Shown here: one piece after another, positions 33,488-45,700 of the stretch
Numbering within the stretch: the first letter of the stretch is position 1
How the letters are laid out: each line of letters begins with the position of its first letter
Origin: Axinella damicornis
Taxonomy: Eukaryota; Porifera; Demospongiae; Axinellida; Axinellidae
NCBI GenBank assembly: GCA_963931865.1
Contig: OZ007512.1
Location: forward strand, 10,983,160-11,047,159
DNA: 64,000 bases
Direction: 5' to 3'
Program-made: the position numbers and the translations under genes
The notes under the pieces: generated by a model
What the model was told of the DNA's origin: nothing
Database searches by the model: none
The model's input: only the letters and a program-made list of their open reading frames with translations

Positions 33488-33598
33488 CAAATTTTATGTT
33501 GTGGAATGTCCTTTTATGAATTCCCTGTAACATTTGTTGTACAGAATACATTTTGATAACTATTTGACACTATAGGAATGCGAGTGGAAAGACTGCAG

Positions 33599-33604
33599 AA
33601 TAAA
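33599..33604 (+). terminator. poly(A) signal AATAAA of gene A
   Basis: Canonical AATAAA 112 nt after the gene A stop codon. It is the first such hexamer downstream. Confidence 0.6.
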
Positions 33605-34692
33605 ATAGCGTTGTTCCCAGATTCTCTCTACCATAGATAATATACCAACCTACGTATGTCTCTACTCAGTATGTATAGGTGCTGCTATGGTAACCAGCTG
33701 CAGATTTTAAACAACCTGCTACACGCATACACTTGTACGGGTTCTCTGTGACTTCATGCAGCTTGCATATATATTATGTCTGTTCAGTTCATGTTCTTGA
33801 GTTTGTCACCTTATCCGTTTCGTACATTCGTATGACTTTCAAAGTAGGCAATAGTACTTGTGGTGTCCCCTGTAATATACACTTCCGTCATTGCTATGTA
33901 AATTTCAGTTGTTGATGTAATTATAGCCTCATTCCCACCTCTGCTTCCACACTGGGGAACCAGGTATGCACACCAATTAATCGGAGGAGTAGATTGTCAT
34001 GTTTACAAGTCACTTCTGTGACGTCACCATGCACTGCATGACTGAAGCGAACCTTGACCTGGTGTGGGTGTAAGTACAAGCACTCAGACTAAACAAAAAT
34101 AAGCCAGAAGTAGGTATACTTGGTTCATGCATGGGGGTGTCCAGGGGAAAGTCCCTGTCAACTGTACATCTGCATGACATCACCACATATCCTGGTAAGG
34201 TTCACACCACACGTTTACAAGATGCTAGCAGTTATATATAATATTGTTCCCTACCAAGTAATTGTATAACAAACTGTGTTGTGGAATGTCTGTTAATGAA
34301 TCTTCTGTCATGCAGAATGACAAAACTTGCTGGCTATGTGGAGTGATTGACAGAACTATTCTACAATCATGAATTAAGAATTAAAAGAATTCTGCATAAT
34401 TAAAAATAATAACAATAAATTATGGTTTATGCACAAAGTACATGATATTGTGCTTGCAAATTGTGGACATAAATATCACACTAATAAAATAATAATACAA
34501 TTTCTCCATCCGTTCTGTCCATACAAGTATACGTACATGTAAGGAAAAACTATTATGACCAGTTTTTTGCACCTGAATGGAATTGTGTGTCCAGGTCATA
34601 AATAAGCAACATGATCTTTGCGACCATTGTGAATGAATGGTCTTTGAGGTTGTATGTCTCAATGCTCTAGTCAGAATTGTACAGTAAAGTCC
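33605..34692. other. intergenic region between genes A and C
   Basis: No gene supported. It has an imperfect repeat of the gene A 3' end (GTTGTGGAATGTCC... at 33498 versus GTTGTGGAATGTCTGTTAAT at 34272) and a fragment of the GGTGTGGGTGTAAGTACAAG / GGTCCC dispersed repeat at 34049-34165. A lone TAGCCTCATTCCCACC end is at 33925. Confidence 0.5.
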
Positions 34693-35860
34693 CTATCTTG
34701 ATGGGTAGCCATCAAGCCTTTTTCTTATACACCAAACCAGGCCGTCTGAATCACAACGCCTTAATACAGTCTTAAGGAATTGAAACGTAGCTTCATCCTT
34801 CTTAAGCTTTATCCATTTTATCAACGTACGATAGTAGAGTTCCTCTGGCTCAGCTGGGCCTTGTGTGTACATCCTTTCAATTTCTATATCGGAAAATCCT
34901 AGTTCATATGCAAACATTTTCCATGAAGAACTGTTTGGATTCAACCGTTGGCTGATATCTAATATTGCTTCCTTGTGCTCTTTCATTTTCATGTTGACAG
35001 CAACCTTAAGTGCTGAAAATGAATCAATATTATTGTGCATAAGGATTGATAGTCAACAAGGTACACTATTAGGTACACAAATGATTGAGGTGGGGAGATC
35101 TATTCTGGTGCATGATGGGAGGGAGAACTTCCTAGCAGTTCTATACTCTACGGCAAGCGCTCTACGTAGCTGTTGTATATATGAAGGGCTGAGAAGTAAT
35201 TAAAGTGGGCTAACCCACAAACATCAATTTACACCCCCTTGATGTGGGAGTCCTTGCAAAATGTGTTTCAGGCAATTTCCACCTTTTAATTTTTTGCTCA
35301 CATTTGTCAAATATAGTCCATGATTTTTAATGCAGTTTTGAACTATTCCCCACACTTCATTATATTGTGGGTTGGCCCACGTTGCTTCTCGCCCCTTCAT
35401 ACGTTTCAACAACTATCTATAGCTAATGGTGTGGCACCAATGACTTACATCTACTTCTGTATCCTGGACCTTGGTAATTTACACCAACGAAGAGCAATTC
35501 ATTTGCGCTGCTATCACCCAGTGGCACGGGACATACAGCATTTTGTGACTCTACACAAATTCAAACAACGATCGTTACAGTATAGTAGTCTAAACATGAT
35601 GCCATTCACTGCCTATAGGGATTGATATCAGGTTCTAGTTAATATTGTTTATTGTCAGCTGTACGTGACTCGAAAACCGACTGCACTGTTTTCCGTGCAA
35701 TTGCATATTAAAGTACAAGGCATGTGATTCAGTGGTTCATCAACATGCGTACCTTCAGTAGGAGAGTTGTGTCCAACAGCCTGCTCTCCACAAGGGCTAA
35801 CGAAAGGCCTGATTGTTGACTCCATCGCCGTAGCAGCGACTCTGCATCAATCATAGACAT
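34693..35860 (-). CDS. gene C: small death-domain protein
   Basis: Predicted exons on the minus strand: 35860-35753 (ATG, 36 codons, donor GTACGC, phase 0) and 35004-34693 (103 codons plus TAG). The second exon encodes a death domain: SSWKMFAYELGFSDIEIERM, then YYRTLIKWIKLKKDEATFQF and LKTVLRRC. The first encodes a helical leader (MSMIDAESLLRRWSQQ...). Acceptor choice is uncertain: the stronger TTTTCAG at 35013 gives the wrong phase for this first exon, while AAG eight bases on restores it, giving 139 aa in all. If the first exon is wrong, the gene starts elsewhere. It faces away from gene B, sharing the promoter region. Confidence 0.6.
35065..35420. other. gene C intron with possible repeat
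   Basis: 35225-35410 (ACCCCCTTGATGTGGGAGTC, AAAATGTGTTTCAGGCAATTTCC, TTCCCCACA) resembles 59425-59580 (ACCCCCCTGAAATGTGAATT, TAAATGTGTTTCAGAAGATTTCC, TTCCCCACA). Neither is recognisably coding. Confidence 0.4.
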
Positions 35861-36165
35861 AACGATAACGCCGCGATTATTTAATGCTCGAATCCATGCT
35901 TAACAATTACCCCCTTGATCCACACTGCATGGGCTCGCTGCAGCCTATACCAGTGGTTGTAGAAGTCCCTACATCTACAGTACCAAGTACTGCAAGTATT
36001 AGGTGTGCAATGAAATTTTAGTGATCATCCTGTGACGTCATGATACTGGCGCATATAAAAATCAACATACATTGGCATATCCAGCTAAACTAGTTCCAAG
36101 TGCCTACTCGTAGGCTTGCCCCGTACACCGTATGTTTCAGCGTCCGACTGTCTGTCAAAGTGAAA
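35861..36165. promoter_or_regulatory. divergent promoter of genes C and B with CRE and TATA
   Basis: The 305 bp between the predicted ATGs of gene C (minus) and gene B (plus). A full palindromic CRE, TGACGTCA, lies at 36033-36040 and a TATAAAA box at 36054-36060, so gene B transcription should start near 36085, about 80 nt before its ATG. CRE sites bind ATF/CREB-type bZIP factors. Shared control of the two death-domain genes is inference from geometry. Confidence 0.55.
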
Positions 36166-36256
36166 ATGAGTTTGAAGGGAGGAATGGTCGACCTCAGCTT
36201 GCTGGACGATCCAAAATGGGATCAGATGCGAATACGGGACGATCTGCTAGACGGCG
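36166..36256 (+). CDS. gene B exon 1: N-terminal leader
   Basis: Thirty codons from the ATG, donor GTGAGT, phase 1. It encodes a Leu/Asp-rich helix (MVDLSLLDDPKWDQM, RDDLLDGG) with no signal peptide, consistent with a cytosolic protein. An out-of-frame ATG at 36132 opens a short upstream frame that overlaps the start and ends at the donor (TGA formed by GTGAGT if unspliced). Confidence 0.7.
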
Positions 36257-36757
36257 GTGAGTGAAGATTTGCTGTGATATCGCACGGTACTGAATTGTAC
36301 CTTTCAGCTACTTCTCTGTGTATATAGGTTGTAATTGTTGCTATTATCAATATGACGCACCCCCCAAAAATCCACAAGCCGTCACGCAGCAGCGCAGAAA
36401 CGACCTGGGAGGAAGCCGAGAGGTATACAAGAAAAATAGCACTAGCGACAAATGGGACGGAAACAGGAAATCAGAAACGCCAGACGGCTGTTGTCGGGCA
36501 GGTTATGATCCGGAACTGGAAACGAAACGAAACGAAACCGGAAACCACGGCCTAGCTACATCGTTTCTCACAGCAACCACTACGGTAGGGCCAAGCAGGG
36601 GGCTGCAGGGCACAGGCCCTGCCTGATGGTCAAAATGCCCGCCCTTCCAGCAACTAGCAGCTAAGTAGTAGTAAAATGGCCAAGTAGTAAAATGGCCAAG
36701 TCAGTCTTGAGACCCCAGCAGCATGGCTAGAGAGAAGTAAGCGTGTGCATTGGGTCT

Positions 36758-36788
<31 letters not shown>

Positions 36789-39700
36789 CTGCCGAATTTG
36801 ACACCACCTGAGATCATTTCTGCATGCAATCTTGGGATGGAACTTACCACCAAACTAGCCAGTGTGTCACACTGTCTCAACGCCCTCAAGCGCTGTTCGG
36901 GGAAGTGTGACTCATGCATCATCGATTCTCATACATCTGGAACTTGCAGTACAAAGCACGAAGGTGCCATGACTAGCCATGAGAGACCATCCTGATAGCT
37001 AACTGAAAAATGAAGGCAAATGTTTTTCCCACGCTTCGCGCGGACCGATCAGCCCTACACACCTCTATTCACTACCTTTGGCAGCATGCTCCTGTAGTGC
37101 CCTACCAATTCTACACTTCTGGCTACGCCACTGACATCAACAGGCTCTATAGTCTGGCTTTGCCAGACTACAGGCTCTATAGAAGTTGCTATTTACTCGC
37201 TGACCATGACTTGTTCACAGCCAGCACCCAAGCACCTACTGAGACCACGGCAGTATGTGCCATATAATTATTATACTGCACTGGCTTTATGTCCACGTAG
37301 GAAAATCATGGGCTCAAATCAGTGGGCGGGGTCAAGTTCTACGTACGTTGATATGGATGAGCAAGTGCCACAACAAAATATATTATATGAAATGCACAAC
37401 ATCACGCGGTTCCAAATTTCTCAAAAATGAAGAGTCAGTGAGTTGGTAGAAGCCTCTCCTTGATTTCCTCTAGCATTTGAACATGAAGGGGGTTAAATTC
37501 GGTACTGTTCCAACCATGAGTGATTCACGCTAAGCCCTTGTACTGGTTGAGCCAGCACAGGTAGCTAGGCATCGTGTTGCAGGATCATGATGGTCATCAT
37601 CATGAACATTCTGGATCACTAGCTTTATAATCTCGCTTGGATTCTTAGGTAAAGCATCACACTTGGTCTTAGGCTTTTGTTGCTTGCAGTATGAAAGGGG
37701 GGGGGGGGGGGGCTGGGGGGGGGGGCTGGAAGGATTAATTCTCACGTGATGCATGCTGCGGCCACCATAAAGCGTCATCCGTTCAAGCCCACTAAACATT
37801 TTTCTTCGGTATAGTCAGACAATGGCCAGAAGAGAGTCATACCAAACATATAGCTACACTAGTGTTGTACTTGGTTTGGTATTTCATGCAGGTATATAGC
37901 ATCAAAATTACAGCAAGAAAGTGCAGTTCATTTAGTTGAAAGTGAAATTAGTTGTCTGGTCTCCGTATTGCATCTCTGGAACAGGTGATAGCAAGTTGAA
38001 TAGCTACAGAATCTGTGACATCAATGGTCACCGTGGCATTCATCACATGAGAAATCCATCCAGGCCTTCCCCTTGCTTTTGTACTGCAGGCGGCAAAGCT
38101 GGGTGTGCATGGGGGGCTGGGAACAATGCTGCACTTACCCCACAGTGCACGCTAGTGCATGTGCATCACTTGAATATATCTATCGCTGATGTTCTTTTGT
38201 TACATTCACACGTACATACACTTTGCAGTGAAAAATCCACCTGAGGACCTTCACATGGCTGTTCTTCCGCAGTTGCTGTCTGATGTATACAGCCATATGT
38301 GTGCAGGGCAAAAATTTCTTCCATTCATTCACCAAAGGCTGTGTCTAAACCAGAATGAAGTTTGGTGGTTCACAGAATGGCAGGCACCACCGAAGGAGAA
38401 GGCACTTAAGCTATATAGCATGCTGCTGGGTAAAGGCAAGAATGTTGTCTATCACCTGTTCCTCGCTCTCCTTGATTCTTCATCCGTTCTGCCCAACCAC
38501 TATGTCCTTGCCAACACCCTGAAGAAGAAGTGTGAGACATCATTTAAAATTGTTGCTAGATATTACTCACCTCTGTCTGTTCTTTGGTTTGCGTTGATAA
38601 TAATACGTGGATGCGGAAGAGCGGCAAAGAACGGGGAAGGCCTGGTATCATTCATCAAGTGAGTGACGTCAGGTGGACGCAAGGTGGACGTATCACATGA
38701 TGAATAATACCAGGCCTTCCCCGTTTTTCGCTGTGCCACTCTTCCACATTCGTCAACGCAAACCGAAGAACAGAAAAACAGGGTAGGCCTGGGAACGAGG
38801 CTAGACAATCAAATGCTGTCAATGGATAATCACATGGTCCTGTAGTGCACACCTGGATTTCCATAGATTTATTAGTGTATTCATTGGTTGCAGTGCTGCA
38901 GTGCTGCAGGATTGATCCACATGAGCGAAGGAAACAAGAGAAAGGTATTGAGAACACACATAGTAACATTACTCTGCTAATGGTGTCCCCATCACTGGAC
39001 TGGGTTCTCCACTGGATTGTGGGACTGGAACGTGTGTGACTGTAATAGTACTATGTTAGCTTGACTCACGCTTTGTTTACTAGCTATGTTCTGAAGCTTC
39101 AGTTAGGTGCATTCCACGTTCTGAATGGTTGGCTTGCCAGATTGCTATTTTTGTATTATGAAATAAGGATGTTCTCTCTTTCAGATCCAGCCTACATTGT
39201 TAGCAAAGTGAAGCCTGTTAAACTCAAGTATGAGCAGGCAGAACAACTGGTTGAATGTCTCAGTCTTGAAAATTCCGGAGTCAATTTGTCAAGTGCAGAT
39301 GCCAGTGAAATTTGCGTTGAATGGCTTTCCAAGCGTTCACCGGACAGCACCTGGTGTGAAGTTGTAGAGGCACTTGTCACTGTGCAGGGTCTTGGATACT
39401 TGGTGTCGCATCTACTGCCACCCAGTAAGCTATGTTGACAGCATGAGTAGCTATTTATTTGGACATCAGCAGTAATTAACTCAGTATTTCCCACAGCTTT
39501 TAGTGAGGAAGGGAATTGACAGTTGCATTGTATTATAGTTGCTACAGAATGTGCCTTTAAATTGATGCTGAGATTCGGAATTAAGCCTTTCTGTCACCAG
39601 TCTGGGTTCCCGTCACAATCGCAGCTCCAGAAGACCTAAATTGGAAGATCCTCAAGTGAAGCTGCACCATTTTTCAGAAACTTATAGGTACGTGCAAAGC

Positions 39701-42700
39701 CAGTGCTCTTCGGATGAAACCTGTTTCTCATAAGTAGCTTCCGGTTTTTGGAAGAAGCCTTCCAGTTTGTGGCAAAGCTGCACCCAAATGAATGTCAGAA
39801 AGGCATCCGAATCTTGGCATCAAGATGCGTACCATACCTTGTAGCAATACAGTGATTATAGCTTACCTCAAGCTCTGGATGAATGCACTTTCAGGCTCGT
39901 GCAATCCTCCAGAAGTGAGTACTTTTGTGGCAGGACTTGATGAGGATTGGATTAAACTTGCGGAGTACATGGGCTATGACCAGGAATTGATCAGCCACAT
40001 AGACAACGTTCATCCCCGATGCATTGATGATCAGCAACAAAAGTTTCTACGGCTGTGGCGAATGCCTGACCTTGGAATTCGCAGGATGCCATCGCTTCTG
40101 GAGAAAATCAGGAAAAGCGCAAGGCTTTGCGACAGTTTCCAGAAGATTCCAAGATGCACACAAGGTTTGGTTGTGCTGTGACCAATGATGTCATGAGACC
40201 AATGATGTCGTGAGACCAATGATGTCATGAGACCAATGATGTCATGAGACTTTCAGCTTCATTACATTACTTCCAGCAATGCATGTCCTTTGGAGATAGG
40301 TTTTGCGTGAGCAGAAAGGGCAGGACAGGGAGAGGTGGGTGGGAGGGTGCAAACAAGCCGTCTCACCTAGAGGGCCTCCATTTCCAGTGTTCAACGCCAT
40401 TTTTCAGCTTTGACAGATTGGCATTTCTCAAGAGCCTTGATTGAAATTTGGTTGATTGGTGGATGTGGTTAGAGTCACATGTCTGCTTAGGATGGTTGAA
40501 ATAACCTCTGGGAGCAGTTTCAAGCTGAGGGAACTGAAATTAGAGTAGCGTATTTCCGCGAATAGATGCCACGGCGTATATCTATTTTGTGGTTTATTTT
40601 GGTGTGGCAACTATTCGAGGGCAGCGTTTATTCGAGGGTGGCATTTATTACTTTGGGTAGTATGACTGCGCAGCATACACAGCATCCCTAGCTAGCTCGC
40701 TCACCCTCGAAGTTTGTCAACAAGCTGGTGAGAAGTTATGGCCAAACTGTCTTCCACGACTGTTAGAACTAGGTACAAATACTTAGCTAGCTAGCTCCCC
40801 GTCGAAGTTGGTCAACAAGCTCTCTGGAAATGCTTTGGGTGGGAAAGGGTTAATTAACTTAATATGTGTGTATGAAAAAATATGTGTAGACATGTTCATA
40901 CTTTGTGAGCTAGTGATCTCCAGTAAATCTCCTGTAATCTCCAGTAAATCTCCTGGAGTGTTGAGAGGTCTCCCCTCTTCCTTCCCTCCTCCCCTTGATT
41001 TCTCGCCTCTGTTCTATCTCTCCCCTGTTACCCCTTTATTGTTTTGTATGGGGATGTGTATGGGGTCCACCTCCAGTGAACTATATAGATGCATATGTAC
41101 AAAGTCATAGTCTTATATGTTTGCTTTCGATCATCTTTAATTTTATCAGGTAAAGTGGGTTCATTCTCTGACGACCTCTCCAAAATACCTCAGAATGGTG
41201 GAGCAGCCACCAAAGATGCTGGTTTCAAACAAAGACTTCAGAAGGTACCAGCATGGAATCTCGAAGATCCTACATCTGCCATTCAAGAAAAACGTGATCA
41301 GGAAGGGAAGTGCTTTGCTGAAGATGCAATTCTACATTTGATTGTGCATCGATCAGGCCAAGTTCAGAAGAGGTACTGTATAATTGAACTCTTATAATAT
41401 CTGATGTATATTCTAGCATAATTACTAGAGGAATGCAGGACATTGGGGGGCGAGCCTGATGCGCGTGCCGCAGGACATGCATGGAGCAGTTGCATTCACA
41501 TGACTGTGACAGGGCAATGAGCATAGGCCACAGAAATTATGGCACTAAACATACACTCGTGTACATCACAGCAACTGTGAGTCAGGTTAGCGTTTGTAGC
41601 TGAAGCAGTCTAGCACCAACATTACCGGCCATGGCGCCACGGTAGGTCCACGACTCTGAGCCGCAGTCTCCGCCTTCATCAGTGTCGCCACTGAGGAGGC
41701 AGAATGTTCATGGTGCTCTAGCCAATGTCCACGAGTGGTCTCTCCGTCTTTGTGGTCGCTATCGTCCGTCGAACAGGTAGCTAGACGGTTCACGATTCCT
41801 TGCATCGCGTATCGAGTTGCGTAGAGCTCGTTCAATGTTGAATTTGAATATTATTGTGCACGTGCAAGTGAAATTCGCTGATTTAAAATTTACGGTATTT
41901 GCAAGATCCAAGCAAGCAAACGTACACACGCACAGCGCAATGAAGTCACGCTAGTGTGGGGCTCGCTCAGGCTCGCCCCAATTACTTATACACAGATCAA
42001 GAACAGTAATCCAATACTTGTATTGATTTCAGTTGGGAAGTCCCTGGACCAGAACCTCCTCCTCTCCTTTCAGAGGTACGTAGGTCACACTGTAATATGT
42101 TAAGTGTGACCATTCTATACATTACTATACACTCTGCAGACAGCAAAACCAACATGTTCAAGTGAAGAGATTGCATCAGGGTTAGTAAGTAGGAATTGCA
42201 GTATTCAAGTAAGTTGCGGCTGCTATAAAGGCAAATTTGTTATATATAATTATAATGTACAGTAGGCATTTGTAAAGCAGTCACCTAGCTATATTGCTGT
42301 AACAAATTGCTGGTCAGAGTGCAGAGTATGACCACAGTATGGAGGTTCACACCATTAGAATTTTGACAGAATTGTCTTCAAAGAATATTGGTGGCAAGGC
42401 AGTGAACCAGATATAGTTTTGCTTGCTATACATATCTAGTATGTAAAAGGAATTCACCTCCTATTCATTCCCGTATAGGAAGGATCCAACATCTGAAGTT
42501 GCCAGTGTGGCTGGTACTCATAAAGTAAGGTTAAATAAGGTTATAAAATTCTCTTAATTTTGCAAGGCATTATTAATTTTATTGCCAATGCAGTTAACAG
42601 CTGGAAACAGCAAGTCTAATATCTTGCAGTTGGTATACGCTATATGTATACATGTAGGGACAGCACGGACACACAAAATAATTACCGTATACCGGGAAAT

Positions 42701-45700
42701 TTTGGCGGCCATTAAATTTGGCGAAATGGCCTGAAATGGCTCGGTATAAAATTTGGCGATTTTAAAATTTGGCGATCGCGACGGAAAAGTATGACGTCAC
42801 TATGCGCGCCGTGAGCGCGACGTGAGAATCGGGAAGCAGGACGAAGACGTATGAAACGAAGAGCAGTGTCGTGGCCATCACGCTTTCAGCAGCATCTGGA
42901 GGCCCACGATCGGCGAACAGCTATCCGGGAGGTCAGCAATGCCCTTGATGCGTACGTGGTGGCAGTGATGCACGAGCAGCACGACCTAGGACAGGTACTA
43001 GCAGAGGACGGTACACAGTCGGCCATGTTCAGCTGTCCATGTGTCTGTAGTCTGTCTACGCTTTTAATTCGGTGCACTGTCTGTGAAGTAGTAGGCGCTT
43101 CTCCGCAGACCCCTCTCTCAGTCAGCAGGTAGTACGTTGGGTCCTGCAATCTCAAAGGTGAACTTGCTTCCCCCGCGCGCTGACAGTCGATCTCGCCGGC
43201 CAGCCATTAATAATTGGCGATTTTTTAATTTGGCGATTGGCTTCCAAATCGCCAAATCGCCAAATTAAAACGGTCGCCAAAATTTCCCGGTATACGGTAT
43301 GTCAGTACAACTATGGGATATAGCTCTTGGATCAGTGGCCTGTAGAGGAATATCCTCCCCCAGATACGTAGCAGGTGGAATATCCACTTCTTGGCCATGA
43401 GTTATGTATTGCCTATCTGATACTTTACATTAACAGATCAGTGGAGAAGCAAAGAATTCCAGCCCTGACCAAGCAGAGGATCATGTGAGTAGGAAGACAG
43501 CAATGTCATGTCACCCTGACAATGCAACCACTCTCTCTTCTAGAGTGTTGAGACACAGCTTTCGAATTCACACGAGGAAGAAGTAAGTGTTACAGTACAC
43601 TTTGGCGAATTGCTATTTGCTTTGTATTATTTTTCCTCCAATATCATAGGATGATGGCTCACAATTGGTGGAAGCCTGTGCGAGTGGAGAATGGGAAATG
43701 GCAGAAGCGTTTATCGAATCCGGCAGCAACCTAGAAGGCAGGAGTCAGGTACACAGCCACGGTCATGCGTACAGAACAGATACTTTATGATTTGATGCTG
43801 AATTCATGCAGGATGGAAAGACACCCTTTCTCTATGCCTGTACTAAGGGGAACATGAACATTGTGAAACTCCTAATAAGGAAGGAAGCGAAAGTTTCAGT
43901 CGGAGATCATGTGAGAAGATAACGGATATATATAGTCAACCAAGTCAATAATTACTTGCCATTGTGCTATAATTATACTGCACAGAGTTACAATGTAACC
44001 AATCTTTCACACAGCAAGGACAATGTGCACTACACTTCAAGGAGGTGTTAAACAACCTAGATCTTCTGCAACTTCTCCTTGATTCCTACCGATCTCAAGA
44101 AATTTCAGTGGATCTAGGAACCAAGGTAAGGGCACAATCAGTCATGACGTTTCAACTCACTTAAAGGACTATACCTGTACCTGCGGGAATGGACGGGCAC
44201 TTCATCATCAAAAGTTACCATGTTTGTGCTGTCTGTTTACCAGTTTGAGTCCATTGAGGGACAACTTTATATATGCCAAGATTATTACCACCAAAACAGC
44301 TACGTTCAAGTGGTCCCAGAACAAACTGCAACAGCGCCAATCAAGAGGACAACTTTGATGATGGTCCCCGTCCAGTCCCGCACCTATAGCTACTTTTTTG
44401 TGTGTGACTATATTATGCATAACTTCATGATGTAATCTTCTTGATAGGCTGACCAGCACACCCCATTAGTAAAGGCTTGCTTGATTGGGGATGCTGCCTA
44501 CAATGCAGCTCAGACGCTACTTGCTTATGGAGCTGACCCTAATGGATATGTAAGCTGACATATTATAAGTGACCCTCTCAACATAAACCACTCATAATAT
44601 TGAACATAGTTACGGGGGGGGGGGGGGGGGGGGGGGGGGGGTTCAATGTTCATTGTTGTCCAATTGAATAAATAGAAGCACCATTGTGATCAGCATTAAA
44701 CCTGCTCTCTGATGGCTCAGTTTTCAGAAATATGGTGAATGGGTGGTTCATGCTGACATTGTTATACACCTGTGGTTTTTGGAATTGAAGTGATTTCCTC
44801 AAATTATAGGCAAGGTGCAGACCACTGATAATTGCCAGTGGAGGAGGCCATGCAAGAATGGTTGAGCTGCTTCTTGCCTATTCTGCTGACGTTGATATGA
44901 AAGACACTGTGAGTCTGTTGTCTCATACTTTGTGTGCAGAGGCCTGAGTTGAACATACGTATACTTGTCAATGAACTGCAAGTACAATGTTATTGTGGCA
45001 ACATCTCCTTCCGTAACCATGGCAAAAGCATTGAATATCTTTAGCTAATGAGATTTGTCAGAAATGATGCGGCAGAAATAAAGAGATATTTCATAGTAAC
45101 TTCAGGTAAATAGGTATTCTACATAGCTGGAGCCTTGGGGTCATCCTTGAGTGCTGAAGGCTCAGCAATGATCACCAACGCTTCGCAGAATGCATTAACA
45201 TGTTTGTAACACGGCCATATTGTTCTCTACGCAGACCGGAACTACACCCCTCATTCAAGCAATCACATGCAACTATGTGCAAATTGCAGGAACCATTCTC
45301 GGATACAATGCCGACGTCAACAAAGCAGACAACGTAAGTAATGAATTGACTTCATTATAAATCAGCTGGTATAGCCATGGTCTAGTAATATTTGGATACC
45401 AGTTTGCACTGCATTATGGGTTTCAGTGCACGAGGGCAATATAGCTGACGGTCAAAGGCGAGATAATGCATGAGCTGAAGGCGAGTGCATTATCCACCCG
45501 AGATAGTTAACAATACTGTCTGAGTGCACTAACTAAGCCCCATAATGCTATCTAAAGTACTCACTACCTGAAACAGCCGTTGGTCTTAAAAAAGGTGTAG
45601 ATAATGCACACTAAAGTGTGCCTTATGCGAGTTAAGTTCAGTCATGTGATCGACTCTAGGCCTCTGATTCGTTGAGGGTCACATGAGTAGAGCTAAACGA

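Noticed and set aside
36132..36259. Upstream ATG at 36132 as the gene B start
   Set aside because: Its frame would enter exon 2 in phase 2 and stop within six codons.
36318..36626. 102-codon frame in gene B intron 1
   Set aside because: Out of phase with exons 1 and 2, without a good acceptor, and with a composition like non-coding sequence.
42851..43132. 93-codon frame in the TACCGTATACC element as a transposase
   Set aside because: Too short and with no catalytic motif. The element looks non-autonomous.
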